This document shows, piece by piece, positions 8,669-18,395 of a stretch of DNA of 64,000 nucleotides. The DNA comes from Halalkalibacter oceani. Its GTDB lineage: Bacteria; Bacillota; Bacilli; Bacillales; Bacillaceae_D. The position numbers were made by a program, and so were the translations under genes. The DNA is taken from NCBI RefSeq assembly GCF_023715605.1, contig NZ_JAMBOL010000011.1, positions 1 to 64,000 of the forward strand, read 5' to 3'. The first letter of the stretch is position 1, and every line of letters begins with the position of its first letter. The notes under the pieces were generated by a model, which worked only from the letters and a program-made list of their open reading frames with translations, did no database searches and was not told the DNA's origin.

Positions 8669-9874
8669 ATGACAGAGAAAAGAAGCCGTCGTTTGTTTAC
8701 GTCTGAATCTGTAACGGAAGGACATCCTGATAAAATTTGTGATCAGATTTCAGATGCAATTCTTGATGAAATTTTGAAACGGGATCCAAACGCCCGTGTA
8801 GCATGCGAAACGTCTGTGACGACAGGTCTTGTCCTTGTGGCGGGAGAAATTACGACAAGCACATACGTTGATATTCCGAAAACGGTCCGGGAAACGATTA
8901 AAGGAATTGGCTACACTCGTGCCAAATACGGATTTGATGCCGAAACATGCGCTGTTCTTACGTCGATTGACGAGCAATCCGCTGATATTGCGCAAGGTGT
9001 TGACCGCGCGCTTGAATCGCGCGAAGGCCAGATGACCGATGAAGAGATTGAAGCGATTGGTGCGGGGGATCAAGGCTTAATGTTTGGTTATGCTAATAAT
9101 GAAACGAAAGAGCTTATGCCGCTTCCGATTTCGTTAAGCCATAAATTAGCACGACGTTTGACAGAAGTACGGAAGGAAGATGTTCTTCCTTATTTACGAC
9201 CTGATGGAAAAACACAGGTTACCGTTGAATATGACGAACATGATCAGCCGCTGCGGATTGATACGATTGTTATCTCCACTCAGCATCATCCTGAAGTTTC
9301 CCTGGAGCAGATCCAGCGCAATCTGAAGGAGCATGTCATTAAGCCGGTTGTGCCGGAAGAGCTGATTGACGAAGATACGAAGTACTTCATTAACCCGACA
9401 GGCCGTTTCGTCATCGGCGGGCCACAGGGCGATGCCGGATTAACTGGACGGAAAATCATCGTCGATACTTATGGAGGCTATGCGCGTCACGGCGGTGGGG
9501 CGTTTTCCGGTAAGGATGCGACAAAGGTTGACCGTTCCGGTGCTTACGCGGCCCGCTATGTCGCGAAAAACATCGTCGCGGCCGGTCTCGCTGACAAATG
9601 TGAGGTTCAGCTTGCCTATGCGATCGGAGTTGCCCGTCCGGTTTCGATTTCTGTCGATACGTTCGGAACAGGGAAGGTTTCTGAGGAAACGCTTGTTACA
9701 CTTATCCGCGACAATTTCGATCTTCGTCCAGCGGGGATTATTAAAATGCTCGATTTACGTCGACCTATTTATAAGCAAACAGCTGCTTACGGACATTTTG
9801 GCCGCACGGATGTAGAGCTTCCTTGGGAGCAGACAGATAAAGCGGACGATTTGAAAGCGCAGGCTGGTTTGTAA
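8669..9874 (+). CDS. metK: S-adenosylmethionine synthetase
   Basis: Makes SAM from methionine and ATP in the cytoplasm. The 401-residue protein has the family length and signatures: [13 protein letters not shown] near residue 14, [11 protein letters not shown] near 130 and GGGAFSGKD near 275, which contribute the ATP, metal and phosphate sites. TAAAGGAGGAAATCAATC supports the start. It is controlled by the SAM-I riboswitch directly upstream, closing a feedback loop with its own product. It is monocistronic, ended by a hairpin at 9906-9942. Confidence 0.98.
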   Translation: MTEKRSRRLFTSESVTEGHPDKICDQISDAILDEILKRDPNARVACETSVTTGLVLVAGEITTSTYVDIPKTVRETIKGIGYTRAKYGFDAETCAVLTSIDEQSADIAQGVDRALESREGQMTDEEIEAIGAGDQGLMFGYANNETKELMPLPISLSHKLARRLTEVRKEDVLPYLRPDGKTQVTVEYDEHDQPLRIDTIVISTQHHPEVSLEQIQRNLKEHVIKPVVPEELIDEDTKYFINPTGRFVIGGPQGDAGLTGRKIIVDTYGGYARHGGGAFSGKDATKVDRSGAYAARYVAKNIVAAGLADKCEVQLAYAIGVARPVSISVDTFGTGKVSEETLVTLIRDNFDLRPAGIIKMLDLRRPIYKQTAAYGHFGRTDVELPWEQTDKADDLKAQAGL

Positions 9875-9905
9875 AAAAAAGAGAAACAATGTAACTGGTT
9901 TTTAA

Positions 9906-9942
9906 AGGCTGGGCCAAAGGTGTTTTTTCCTTTTCCCCAGCC
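9906..9942 (+). terminator. metK terminator-like hairpin
   Basis: AGGCTGGG and CCCAGCCT with inner AAAGG/CCTTT and a T-rich loop, without a strong trailing U-tract. Member of the dispersed hairpin family. The 150 bases after it show no gene. Confidence 0.65.
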
Positions 9943-10095
9943 TCCAAGAAATGAGCGGAAAGCGTGCCGGCTGGGTGTTACATCGCTGGCTGAAAGCATC
10001 TTTTGCAGGAAGGCAATCGCTTTGTTCCCTACTCGTCTAAAGAGTATGGGAGCTATTTTTTTTGGTCACACTAATGAATAGGGAGGTGATTGAAC

Positions 10096-10251
10096 ATGGC
10101 GCAAGATGTATTATGCGAAGTGAATAATTGCGTATATTGGGGAGATGGAAACAACTGTAACGCTGACAGAATTTATGTCGTGAGCCACAAAGGAGAGCAG
10201 GCCGCCCGCTCTGAAGAAACGGACTGCAAAACCTTTGAACCGACCCACTAA
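10096..10251 (+). CDS. Small DUF1540 cysteine-containing protein
   Basis: A 51-residue protein beginning MAQDVLCEVNNCVYWGDGNN. It has four cysteines (C7, C12, C21, C44), with CxxxxC followed by N-rich C21 and a C-terminal CKTFEP. This spacing is that of the DUF1540 family, small probable metal-binding proteins common in spore-forming Firmicutes, of unknown role. GGGAGGTGATTGAAC gives a good ribosome site. It lies alone between metK and ytoA; many DUF1540 genes are thought to be sporulation-linked, but no sporulation promoter was identified here. Confidence 0.85.
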   Translation: MAQDVLCEVNNCVYWGDGNNCNADRIYVVSHKGEQAARSEETDCKTFEPTH

Positions 10252-10305
10252 AGAGTGCTTACAAATGTCAGCGGTTGTGCTGGCGCGAACAAATTTGTTG
10301 CTTCG

Positions 10306-10350
10306 GGGCTTGAGACAAAAGGAACCAACCCTTTTGTCTTAAGCTCTTTT
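10306..10350. terminator. Hairpin between the DUF1540 gene and ytoA
   Basis: GGGCTTGAGACAAAAGG pairs with CCCTTTTGTCTTAAGCTC, followed by TTTT. Same family and nearly the same wording as the hairpin at 973-1019. It sits between converging genes. Confidence 0.75.
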
Positions 10351-10394
10351 GCGTTGTACATATAGTATTGATAATAATAATCAATCTTATACAC

Positions 10395-10919
10395 TTATTG
10401 TTTTGTCTCGGCAATGATCTGCTTATAGTGCTGGCCTTTTTCTACATATTCACGCCGGATTCGGGCCATTTCTGCCAGGTCATCTTCATTCAGCTCACGG
10501 ACGACCTTTGCCGGGCGGCCAAAGGCCAGCATGTTCGGTGGTATTTTTTTGCCTTGGGGAACTAGGCTGCCTGCCCCGATAAATGCTCCCTCGCCAATCT
10601 CAGCGCCATCGAGAATAATCGAACCCATACCGACTAATGCTTTTTTGCGAATCGTACAACTATGTAGCATCGCCTGATGTCCGATTGAGACATCGTCCTC
10701 CAGCAGCAAAGGGTATTTCGGACTTTGATGAAGCATGCACTGATCCTGAATGTTTACACGGTTGCCAATCCGTGTAGGGGAGACATCGCCGCGGATGACA
10801 GTATGAAACCAAATGTTCGTTTCGTCGCCAATTGTTACATCACCACTGACAATGACACCGTCTGCTAAAAAAGCGCTTTCTGAAATGACCGGGTATTTTT
10901 GCTTATAAGGGTAAATCAT
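10395..10919 (-). CDS. ytoA: Gamma-class carbonic anhydrase-like hexapeptide protein (YtoA)
   Basis: A left-handed beta-helix protein of 174 residues with hexapeptide repeats, for example ADGVIVSGDVTIGDETNIW. Three histidines, H64, H81 and H86 (CMLHQ and IGHQAMLHS), sit where the zinc ligands of gamma carbonic anhydrases lie. Whether it hydrates CO2 is unproven for this subgroup. I start at 10919 because GGAAGTGAG precedes that ATG; an in-frame ATG at 10946 has no better site. It is divergent from ytpA with only about 110 bases between the starts. Confidence 0.86.
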   Translation of the reverse strand: MIYPYKQKYPVISESAFLADGVIVSGDVTIGDETNIWFHTVIRGDVSPTRIGNRVNIQDQCMLHQSPKYPLLLEDDVSIGHQAMLHSCTIRKKALVGMGSIILDGAEIGEGAFIGAGSLVPQGKKIPPNMLAFGRPAKVVRELNEDDLAEMARIRREYVEKGQHYKQIIAETKQ

Positions 10920-11027
10920 CTGCTCACTTCCTTTGCCTTTAGTCAAAAAATCGCTATACTTATTTTAACAAAATTTATAAGGGGAGGCTCCTTCTTTTCA
11001 CTAAAAAGAAGCAAGGGGGAATACATC

Positions 11028-11810
11028 ATGTGGAAATGGGAAGCAGAAGAGCCGCGCGGAGTCATTGTAAGCGTTCATGGAGCCGGGGAGCATCATGCCA
11101 GATATCAATGGCTGGCTAAAAAATGGAATGAGCACGGTTTTGATGTCGTAATGGGTGATTTGCCGGGCCAGGGCAAAACAAGAGGAAGACGGGGACATAT
11201 TCAATCATTTAACCAATATATTGAAACGGTTGAAGAATGGATGGAGGAGGCGAAAATCAAGCAGCTGCCGATCCTGTTATTTGGTCATAGCATGGGGGGA
11301 CTTGTCGTCATTCGTACGTTAATGGAACGTCCTCAGCTTCTCGTAAACGGGGTAATTTTATCATCGCCGTGTTTAGGCTTAAGTAGGCCTTTGCCGAAAA
11401 CAAAGGAGCTGGCGGCCAAAGTCTTTCATCGTGTGGCGCCGACCTTCAGTGCCAATTCCGGTATCCGTTCCGAGGACGCGACGCGAAATGAAGAGGTTCG
11501 CGCGGCGTATCTTCGTGACGAGTTACGGGTCCAACGGGTCTCGATCCGCTGGTATCAGGAGCTTGTGAAGGCGATGCGGATTGCGCACCGCTATCCGGAG
11601 AACTTTCCGAATGTCCCTTTATTAGTCGTCCAGGCTGGTGAGGACCGGATTGTGAATAAGTATGATGTCAGAGACTGGTTCGACCAGCTTCCGCTGACAG
11701 AGAAATATTATAAAGAATGGGATGGGCTGTATCACGAAGTGTTTAATGAACCTGAGCGCGAGGACGTATTTCGTCAGGCGATCGGCTTTGTAAATTTGCT
11801 TTTTCCGTAA
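11028..11810 (+). CDS. ytpA: Alpha/beta hydrolase, lysophospholipase type (YtpA)
   Basis: A 260-residue serine hydrolase. HGAGEHHARYQW near residue 17 forms the oxyanion region, GHSMGGL near 86 is the nucleophile elbow, and the later GEDRIVNK and YHEVFNEPER supply the acid and histidine. This matches the monoglyceride-lipase/lysophospholipase group, and B. subtilis YtpA, which is linked to bacilysocin (a lysophospholipid antibiotic). The start at 11028 follows CAAGGGGGAATACATC; upstream in-frame codons overlap the ytoA promoter region. ytpB follows after 79 bases. Confidence 0.9.
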   Translation: MWKWEAEEPRGVIVSVHGAGEHHARYQWLAKKWNEHGFDVVMGDLPGQGKTRGRRGHIQSFNQYIETVEEWMEEAKIKQLPILLFGHSMGGLVVIRTLMERPQLLVNGVILSSPCLGLSRPLPKTKELAAKVFHRVAPTFSANSGIRSEDATRNEEVRAAYLRDELRVQRVSIRWYQELVKAMRIAHRYPENFPNVPLLVVQAGEDRIVNKYDVRDWFDQLPLTEKYYKEWDGLYHEVFNEPEREDVFRQAIGFVNLLFP

Positions 11811-11889
11811 TAAAGAAGGTCTTAGTTGTTGCGGATTTTGAATTATGCTAGTGTTACATGTATTGAGTTGAACCAAGGAGGATTATGCA

Positions 11890-12951
11890 GTGGGTGTTCC
11901 AACAAAGCCGATTCCGTTATTAATCAACATTTATAAAGAGGTGCTGCCGACCGTTCATCATTATTATAATCAATGGAAGGAACGTGCCGCCGAAATTCCA
12001 GATGATGAGCTGCGCTCACAGGCACAGGATGCGCTGGAGAGAAAAGCGTTTCACTGTGAGGGCGGGGGCGTTTATGGCTTAATTGCGAAAGAAAATGGCC
12101 GTTTTGAAGAACTGATTCAATTTATGATTGCGTATCAAGTCACCTGTGATTATTTAGATAATCTTTGTGATCAAAGTCCGTCGCTCGACCCAAATGATTT
12201 TCGCTCCTTGCATCAGGCGCTGCTTGACGCCCTGACTCCAGGCGCCGAGCCCGGAAATTATTATCAGTTTCGTCAGGAGCATGAGGATGGAGGTTACCTC
12301 CATGCCCTCGTTCGGACGTGTCAGGAGAAGGTAGCCTCGTTTCCGTCCTTTCAAAAGCTGCAGCCGGCGATGAAGGAGCTGAGCGGCTATTACGGAGATT
12401 TACAAGTACATAAACATGTTATAAAAGAAGAAAGAATTCCGCGGCTTGAAAGCTGGTTTGAGGAGCATCGTCATAAAGTCCCGGAGATGACATGGTTTGA
12501 GTTCTCGGCCTGTACGGCCTCGACTCTTGGTGTGTACGCGCTTGCGGCGTACTCGACCACGCCGGACTTGAGTGAGGAAACAGCCGCGCTCATTAAAAGC
12601 GGCTATTTTCCATGGATGCAGGGACTTCATATTCTGCTCGATTATTTTATTGATCAAGAGGAAGATATTGCTGATGATGAGTTGAACTTTCTATTCTATT
12701 ACCGCGATGAAAAAGAGATGATTGAGCGTTTTCAATTTTTTGCTGAAAAAGCGGAAGAGAGCTTAGCAGCGTTGCCGGATCCGAAATTTCATCGGATGCT
12801 GATGCGCGGGGTGATTGCGATTTATATCGCTGATGAAAAAGTGCAAGGCGACAAAGAAATGAAGCAAAAGGCGAAGCAAATGATTAAAACGGGCGGCTTG
12901 CCGACGATGATCTTTTATTTGAATCGCTGGATGTTCCGCCGTGGAAAATAA
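11890..12951 (+). CDS. ytpB: Tetraprenyl-beta-curcumene synthase family protein (YtpB, DUF2600)
   Basis: A helical protein of 353 residues from the DUF2600 terpene synthases, which turn heptaprenyl diphosphate into C35 tetraprenyl-beta-curcumene, a precursor of sesquarterpenes in Bacillus. The metal-binding motif is visible as DYLDNLCD (residues 87-94), and a second acidic stretch DQEEDIADDELNF lies near residue 255. The start is GTG at 11890, eight bases after AAGGAGG. It follows ytpA as in B. subtilis and is ended by a hairpin at 12984-13016. Confidence 0.9.
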   Translation: MGVPTKPIPLLINIYKEVLPTVHHYYNQWKERAAEIPDDELRSQAQDALERKAFHCEGGGVYGLIAKENGRFEELIQFMIAYQVTCDYLDNLCDQSPSLDPNDFRSLHQALLDALTPGAEPGNYYQFRQEHEDGGYLHALVRTCQEKVASFPSFQKLQPAMKELSGYYGDLQVHKHVIKEERIPRLESWFEEHRHKVPEMTWFEFSACTASTLGVYALAAYSTTPDLSEETAALIKSGYFPWMQGLHILLDYFIDQEEDIADDELNFLFYYRDEKEMIERFQFFAEKAEESLAALPDPKFHRMLMRGVIAIYIADEKVQGDKEMKQKAKQMIKTGGLPTMIFYLNRWMFRRGK

Positions 12952-12983
12952 GAGGACTGATGGGTGAGGCAGCCGTTCCGCCC

Positions 12984-13016
12984 GGGCAAAAGGAAAAAAA
13001 CATCCTGCCCTTCTTG
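12984..13016 (+). terminator. ytpB terminator
   Basis: GGGCAAAAGGA pairs imperfectly with TCCTGCCC around an A-rich loop, followed by TTCTTGT. A moderate intrinsic terminator. Confidence 0.55.
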
Positions 13017-13042
13017 TGTCGTTTATGAGGGGGAGATCCACC

Positions 13043-13137
13043 GCTCCTGAAATAGACTTCGCTTTCCTCGGGAAGCGGGTGATCCTCCTTGGGCTACCGC
13101 CCTGTGGGGTCTCACTGTTGCTTCTATTTGAGGAGTA
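13043..13137. repeat. Palindromic intergenic element of about 95 bases
   Basis: The ends are inverted repeats: CTCCTGAAATAGACTTC (from 13044) against CTCCTCAAATAGAAGC read from 13136 on the other strand. Inside are a GTGATCCTCC/GGGGTCTCAC pairing and a GGGC/GCCC stem-loop, so the RNA or single-stranded DNA could form a branched structure. It resembles palindromic intergenic repeats that I associate with Bacillaceae genomes. It is non-coding. Confidence 0.6.
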
Positions 13138-13165
13138 CCAAACCCTGACTAGTAAAACAACTAAA

Positions 13166-13202
13166 CAAAAAAGCCTGTCGACAATGTCGATAGGCTTTTT
13201 TG
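13166..13202. terminator. Bidirectional terminator between ytpB and ytiB
   Basis: AAAAAAGCCTGTCGAC pairs with GTCGATAGGCTTTTTT. Poly-A on the left and poly-T on the right make it active on both strands. Its arms resemble those of the hairpin at 35446-35501. Confidence 0.85.
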
Positions 13203-13206
13203 TTTT

Positions 13207-13767
13207 TCATTTATAACCATTGACGATAACGTCGAGCTTGCCGGTTGTCGGACAAATCACGAGGCCATGCACCGGAGTGTCGGCCGGAAGCAATGGATGC
13301 TGATTGACCATCTCAACGCTGTGCTTGACGCTTTCTTCGACCGTTTGAAAGCCGGTCAGAAACTTGTTAATGTCAATTCCTGAGTATTCCAGCTTTTTCA
13401 AGATGTCAAGGTCGACTCCGCGCTCTTCCGCTTTTTGCAGAATGCTGTTTGGTTCAAGGCCTGCCATGCCGCAGCCATGATGTCCGACGATCATCACTTC
13501 ATCGGTTTTTAGCTCATAAAGGGCAACGAGAATACTGCGCATAATACTGCCAAATGGATGAGAAATGACAGCTCCGGCATTTTTAATAATCTTCGCGTCG
13601 CCATTTTTCACGTTCATCGCTGATGGAAGAAGCTCAAGCAGACGTGTATCCATACAAGTTAAGATGACGAGCTTCTTATCAGGGAATCGGGTTGTCTGGT
13701 ATTTCTCGTATTCTTTCTTTTCAATAAATTGATGATTGTGTGTAATAATCGAGTCTAGTAGTGTCAT
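13207..13767 (-). CDS. ytiB: Beta-class carbonic anhydrase family protein (YtiB)
   Basis: A 186-residue protein with the zinc ligands of beta carbonic anhydrases: C38 in TCMDTR, with D40 and R42, and H96 and C99 in VGHHGCG. It interconverts CO2 and bicarbonate in the cytoplasm if active; the B. subtilis orthologue YtiB is assigned to this family. The start has GGGGGTGGCTAGCG upstream. It stands alone, ended by the bidirectional terminator. Confidence 0.92.
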   Translation of the reverse strand: MTLLDSIITHNHQFIEKKEYEKYQTTRFPDKKLVILTCMDTRLLELLPSAMNVKNGDAKIIKNAGAVISHPFGSIMRSILVALYELKTDEVMIVGHHGCGMAGLEPNSILQKAEERGVDLDILKKLEYSGIDINKFLTGFQTVEESVKHSVEMVNQHPLLPADTPVHGLVICPTTGKLDVIVNGYK

Positions 13768-13827
13768 CGCTAGCCACCCCCAGTTAATTTTCTACATTAT
13801 TTAAGCAAAGCTGTTTTTTGTCAAGAA

Positions 13828-14400
13828 TTATCTCTTTTCAAGCGCCAGCACAAACGGTGGATGATTCGCTTGATTAATAAATTGATAGGTCAGAACGTGG
13901 GCATAACGCTGATCAATGCTTTCGGCATAGGAGAGCAGCTCCTTTTTCTCATGCTGACCTTCACGGTGTCCATGATAAATGACGAGGACGATAATGCCGC
14001 CTGGCTGCATTAGCTCAAGCAGCGATTGCACGGCGGAAATCGTTGATTCCGGCTTCGTGACAATCGCTTTATCTCCGCCCGGCAAATAGCCGAGGTTGAA
14101 GATTGCCGCTTTCAGGCGCTGAGAGTTGGCGCCAGCCAGCTGGTCGGCGGCATGCTCATGGCTCTGCTGAAAGAGAGTCACTCTGTCTTCAAGCCGCGCT
14201 TCCTGCAATCGTGCCCGCGTGTTCTCAATTGCGGCCGCCTGAATATCAAAGCCGAGCACCTGCCCCTCTTCGCCGACAAGGCCGGCGAGAAACACCGTGT
14301 CATGTCCGTTGCCGACTGTGCAATCAAGCGCTGTATCCCCTTCTTCAAGTACCTTTTCCAATAAAAGCCGCGCAAACGGCAAAATTCCCGGTACGTTCAT
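13828..14400 (-). CDS. ytqB: SAM-dependent tRNA methyltransferase YtqB/MnmM
   Basis: A 190-residue class I methyltransferase. The SAM-binding motif is ALDCTVGNGHDTVFLA (about residues 24-39), and AIFNLGYLPGGDK (about 114-126) provides the NxGYLPG motif of this family. Recent work names the B. subtilis protein MnmM, which methylates 5-aminomethyl-2-thiouridine at the tRNA wobble position. Its ATG overlaps the ytqA stop by one base (TAATG), so the two are translationally coupled. Confidence 0.92.
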   Translation of the reverse strand: MNVPGILPFARLLLEKVLEEGDTALDCTVGNGHDTVFLAGLVGEEGQVLGFDIQAAAIENTRARLQEARLEDRVTLFQQSHEHAADQLAGANSQRLKAAIFNLGYLPGGDKAIVTKPESTISAVQSLLELMQPGGIIVLVIYHGHREGQHEKKELLSYAESIDQRYAHVLTYQFINQANHPPFVLALEKR

Positions 14401-15341
14401 TAAACTGAAACCTGCTCTTTCTGATAAAATTTCCCCTGCCAGCTGTCTCGTGCTTTCAACTCCGCTTCAATTGCGTTCAGCACGCTCCATTTGTTCATGC
14501 TCCACATCGGTCCGATCATCAGATCGCCGGGCCCGTCTCCCGTTAAGCGGTGAATAATCATCGAAGGCGGGAGAATCTCCAGCTGATCGACGACAAGCTT
14601 CACATAGTCATCCAGGCTCATCAGCTCCAGCAACCCTTTTTCATATTGCTTGACCATCGCTGTTTTCTTTAACAGATGGAGCAAATGAATTTTAATGCCC
14701 TGCACGTCGAGCTTAGCGACCTCCTTCGCCGTCTCAAGCATCATCTCATAGCTTTCGAGCGGGAGGCCGTTAATAATATGGCTGCACACGCGAATGCCAT
14801 GGCGCCGCAGCTTGGTGACGCCGTCGACATAGCATTGATAGTCATGGGCGCGGTTGATCAGCTGCGCCGTGCGCTCATGGACGGTTTGCAGCCCTAACTC
14901 CACCCATAAGTATGTCCGTTCATTCAGCTCCGCCAAATAGTCAACGACATCATCAGGCAGACAGTCCGGTCTTGTCGCAATGGCCAGACCGACAACGTCC
15001 TTTTGCGCCAAAATCGTTTCAAAATAGGTTCGAAGCGTTTCAACCGGAGCGTACGTGTTCGTATAGGCCTGAAAATAGCCGATGTATTTGCCCTGCTTCC
15101 ATTTTCGGTGCATCCGCCCTTTAATCGTCTCAAATTGCGTCACAAGATCATCGGCGCGATCCCCGGCAAAATCTCCCGAGCCCCGTTCGCTGCAAAAGGT
15201 ACAGCCGCCAAAAGCGACGCTGCCGTCACGGTTTGGACAGTCAAAGCCGGCATCGAGAGGGATCTTGAATATTTTTTCGCCAAAGTGTCGGCGTAAATGA
15301 TGGTTCCAACTATGATATCTCTTTTCTCCAAACAGTTCCAT
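14400..15341 (-). CDS. ytqA: Radical SAM protein YtqA/MnmL (TIGR01212 family)
   Basis: About 313 residues. The [4Fe-4S] cysteines are C35, C47 and C50 (FDCPNRDG and GGCTFC), the spacing of the TIGR01212/Elp3-like family. Recent reports tie B. subtilis YtqA (MnmL) to the mnm5s2U wobble modification that YtqB completes, which fits the coupling seen here. The start at 15341 is chosen because AAAGGAAGAAGCCG precedes MELFGEKRY; the upstream in-frame extension lacks a ribosome site and runs into the leuS leader region on the other strand. Confidence 0.92.
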   Translation of the reverse strand: MELFGEKRYHSWNHHLRRHFGEKIFKIPLDAGFDCPNRDGSVAFGGCTFCSERGSGDFAGDRADDLVTQFETIKGRMHRKWKQGKYIGYFQAYTNTYAPVETLRTYFETILAQKDVVGLAIATRPDCLPDDVVDYLAELNERTYLWVELGLQTVHERTAQLINRAHDYQCYVDGVTKLRRHGIRVCSHIINGLPLESYEMMLETAKEVAKLDVQGIKIHLLHLLKKTAMVKQYEKGLLELMSLDDYVKLVVDQLEILPPSMIIHRLTGDGPGDLMIGPMWSMNKWSVLNAIEAELKARDSWQGKFYQKEQVSV

Positions 15342-15448
15342 CGGCTTCTTCCTTTCTCGTATCCTCATCCTATATTGTAGCATGTTCACTAGAGGAGGAA
15401 AAAGCAATGGATGGCGGCTGCGGCAAATGGAAAGATTTAGAGCGCAGC

Positions 15449-15477
15449 TTGACAGTGTGCGTGCGAATTCATACAAT
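15449..15477 (+). promoter_or_regulatory. SigA promoter of the leuS T-box leader
   Basis: TTGACA (15449-15454), a 17-base spacer and TACAAT (15472-15477). It diverges from ytqA. Confidence 0.82.
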
Positions 15478-15484
15478 ACAAGTA

Positions 15485-15746
15485 AGTTCATACGCAAACG
15501 TAGACAAGGATTAGCAGTCACACTTGGGAATAGAGAGCTGGCAGATGGTGCAAGTCAGTGGAACAATATGGTGAACTCGCCTTAGAGTTTTAAAAGTGAA
15601 AAACGAGAGTAGCTTTTGACGGGTCACGTCCGTTACACGTGATAAGTGAATGAATGATAAGTTCATTAATATGGGTGGTACCGCGGGAAGTATACAGACT
15701 CTCGTCCCTAACAACAGGCAGTGTTGGGGAGGGGAGTTTTTTTTAG
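15485..15746 (+). ncRNA. T-box leader of leuS, specifier CTC (Leu)
   Basis: Stem I features are visible (AGAGCTGGCAGATGGTGCAA). The specifier loop GTGAACTCGCC carries CTC at 15576-15578, a leucine codon. The T-box sequence GGGTGGTACCGCGG is at 15673-15686. A terminator follows: CTCTCGTCCCTAACA with TGTTGGGGAGGGGAG, then T8 (ends 15744). Uncharged tRNA-Leu should stabilise the antiterminator and switch on leuS. An extra small hairpin lies at 15781-15808. Confidence 0.95.
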
Positions 15747-15780
15747 AGCAAAGAGAATGGCTTCACTCATTACATTAAAT

Positions 15781-15808
15781 TAAGAAAAGCCGCAGCGCGG
15801 TTTTCTTA
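15781..15808 (+). repeat. Small hairpin, copy 1 of 2 flanking leuS
   Basis: A 28-base imperfect palindrome: TAAGAAAAGCCGC, a short loop, GCGGTTTTCTTA. It lies between the T-box terminator and the leuS ribosome site. A copy differing at three positions is at 18450-18477. Confidence 0.7.
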
Positions 15809-15874
15809 TTGGATCTCAATCATTCTATGCAGGTCAACGATCTAGCAATGGCTATCAACAGGAGGATGAAAGCA

Positions 15875-18298
15875 ATGTCATTTTCACATGAGCAAATTGA
15901 GCAAAAGTGGCAGAAATATTGGGAGGAACAAAAGACGTTCCGCACGACAGAAGATGAAGATAAGCCGAAGTTTTATGCTTTGGACATGTTCCCATACCCA
16001 TCTGGAGCAGGGCTCCACGTCGGGCATCCGGAAGGCTACACGGCTACAGATATTTTAGCAAGAATGAAACGGATGCAAGGGTATAATGTTCTTCATCCGA
16101 TGGGATGGGACGCTTTTGGCCTACCGGCTGAACAGTATGCGCTTGATACAGGGAATGATCCGGCTATTTTCACCGAGCAGAACATCAATACGTTCCGCCG
16201 TCAAATTAAAGAGTTGGGCTTTTCCTATGACTGGGATCGCGAAATCAATACGACTGATCCCGAGTATTATAAATGGACGCAATGGATCTTTACGAAGCTA
16301 TACGAAAAAGGCTTAGCCTACATAGATGAAGTGGCTGTCAACTGGTGTCCAGCGCTTGGGACCGTGCTGGCGAACGAGGAAGTCATCGACGGCAAGAGCG
16401 AGCGTGGCGGCCACCCGGTGGAACGCCGCCCGATGAAGCAATGGATGCTGAAAATCACGGCCTACGCCGACCGTCTACTTGAGGATTTGGAGGAGCTTGA
16501 TTGGCCGGAAAGTATCAAGGATATGCAGCGTAACTGGATTGGCCGCTCTGAAGGGGCCGAGGTGACGTTCAAAATGGACGGGCATGACGATGCTGAAGTC
16601 AAAGTTTTTACGACAAGACCGGATACGTTGTTTGGCGCGACGTATATGGTGCTTGCCCCTGAGCATAAGCTAGTCGATGTGATTACGACAGAGGAGCAGC
16701 AGGAGGAAGTGGCAAACTATAAAGCGCAGGTTGCGGCGAAAAGCGACTTGGAGCGTACCGAGCTTTCAAAAGAAAAAACCGGTGTCTTTACCGGAGCGTT
16801 TGCTGTTAATCCGGTAAATGGGGAGCGGATTCCGGTGTGGATCGCTGATTACGTTCTCGTCAGCTATGGGACCGGGGCGATCATGGCTGTGCCAGCTCAT
16901 GATGAGCGTGACTATGAGTTTGCGAAAACGTTTGATTTGCCGATCAGAGAAGTAGTCGCCGGCGGCGACGTGGAGAAAGAAGCCTATACAGGCGACGGCG
17001 AGCATGTGAACTCCGATTTTCTCAACGGACTTGATAAGGAAACGGCGATTCGCAATATGATTGATTGGCTTGAGGCCAATCATTACGGAAAGAAGCAAAT
17101 CACCTATCGGCTACGTGACTGGCTGTTCAGTCGCCAACGCTATTGGGGGGAGCCGATCCCGATCATCCACTGGGAAGATGGAACGATGACGCCGGTTCCG
17201 GAAGAGGAATTGCCGTTGATTTTGCCGAAAATGACGGAAATCAAGCCGTCAGGTACCGGCGAGTCACCGCTTGCCAACGCGAAGGACTGGCTCGAAGTCG
17301 TTGATCCTGAGACAGGCAAAAAGGGTCGCCGTGAAACGAATACAATGCCGCAATGGGCGGGCAGCTGCTGGTACTTCTTACGCTATATCGATCCACATAA
17401 CCCGGATGCGCTTGCTGATCCGGAGAAGCTGAAGAAATGGCTGCCTGTTGATATTTACATCGGTGGAGCGGAGCATGCCGTCCTTCATTTATTATACGCT
17501 CGTTTCTGGCATAAATTCCTGTACGATATTGGCGTCGTCTCAACGAAGGAGCCATTCCAAAAGCTGTACAACCAGGGGATGATCCTCGGTGAAAATAACG
17601 AGAAGATGAGCAAATCGAAAGGAAATGTTGTCAATCCGGATGATGTAGTCAAAAGTCATGGAGCGGATACGCTGCGTCTGTATGAAATGTTCATGGGGCC
17701 GCTTGACGGTTCGATCGCCTGGTCAACGAACGGTCTCGACGGGGCACGCCGCTTCCTTGATCGCGTTTGGCGCCTGTTTGTGAACGAGGAAACGGGAGAG
17801 CTGAATCCGGCCATTCAGGATGCAGAAGGCAGCGCGGAATTCATGCGCGTTTACCATCAATCGGTGAAAAAGATTACCGATGATATGGCAGAATTGCGCT
17901 TCAATGTTGCAATCTCGCAAATGATGGTCTTTATTAATGAAGGCTACAAGCAGGAGATCTTGCCGAAAGCGTTGATGGAAGGCTTCGTAAAGATGCTTTC
18001 ACCAATCGCGCCACATCTTGCTGAGGAACTGTGGGAGAAGCTTGGACATCGCAACACGGTCTCTTACGAAGCATGGCCTGAGTATGATGAAACACAGCTC
18101 GTGGAAAACGAAGTCGAAATCGTCGTGCAAATTAACGGAAAAGTACGGACGAAGCTGACGATTCCGGCTGAGGCAAACCGTGAGCAAATGGAGGAAATCG
18201 CCAAACAGGATGAGAAGGTCCAAGCGGCGATTGCAGGCAAGACGATCCGCAAGCTGATCGCCGTACCAGGCAAGCTGGTGAATATCGTCGTCGGTTAA
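15875..18298 (+). CDS. leuS: Leucyl-tRNA synthetase
   Basis: Charges tRNA-Leu. The class I signatures are present: HVGH in [12 protein letters not shown] near residue 50 and KMSKS in [11 protein letters not shown] near 577. The editing (CP1) domain lies between them, with the [14 protein letters not shown] motif near 246. The 807-residue length matches Bacillus LeuRS (about 804). I start at 15875 ([10 protein letters not shown]), nine bases after AGGAGG; in-frame ATGs from 15809 have no such site. Expression is set by the T-box leader. Confidence 0.97.
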   Translation: MSFSHEQIEQKWQKYWEEQKTFRTTEDEDKPKFYALDMFPYPSGAGLHVGHPEGYTATDILARMKRMQGYNVLHPMGWDAFGLPAEQYALDTGNDPAIFTEQNINTFRRQIKELGFSYDWDREINTTDPEYYKWTQWIFTKLYEKGLAYIDEVAVNWCPALGTVLANEEVIDGKSERGGHPVERRPMKQWMLKITAYADRLLEDLEELDWPESIKDMQRNWIGRSEGAEVTFKMDGHDDAEVKVFTTRPDTLFGATYMVLAPEHKLVDVITTEEQQEEVANYKAQVAAKSDLERTELSKEKTGVFTGAFAVNPVNGERIPVWIADYVLVSYGTGAIMAVPAHDERDYEFAKTFDLPIREVVAGGDVEKEAYTGDGEHVNSDFLNGLDKETAIRNMIDWLEANHYGKKQITYRLRDWLFSRQRYWGEPIPIIHWEDGTMTPVPEEELPLILPKMTEIKPSGTGESPLANAKDWLEVVDPETGKKGRRETNTMPQWAGSCWYFLRYIDPHNPDALADPEKLKKWLPVDIYIGGAEHAVLHLLYARFWHKFLYDIGVVSTKEPFQKLYNQGMILGENNEKMSKSKGNVVNPDDVVKSHGADTLRLYEMFMGPLDGSIAWSTNGLDGARRFLDRVWRLFVNEETGELNPAIQDAEGSAEFMRVYHQSVKKITDDMAELRFNVAISQMMVFINEGYKQEILPKALMEGFVKMLSPIAPHLAEELWEKLGHRNTVSYEAWPEYDETQLVENEVEIVVQINGKVRTKLTIPAEANREQMEEIAKQDEKVQAAIAGKTIRKLIAVPGKLVNIVVG

Positions 18299-18395
18299 AG
18301 GCAAATCCGGCATCATAACATAAAATGATGCTTACTTTTTAATCGTCTGATAAAAGTCAAGCTTGCGCTGGAAATCATGGCAGCGCACCTCTTTT

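Noticed and set aside
15382-15585. 67-codon frame over the leuS leader
   Set aside because: It overlaps the promoter and stem I of the T-box RNA and has no homology that I recognise.
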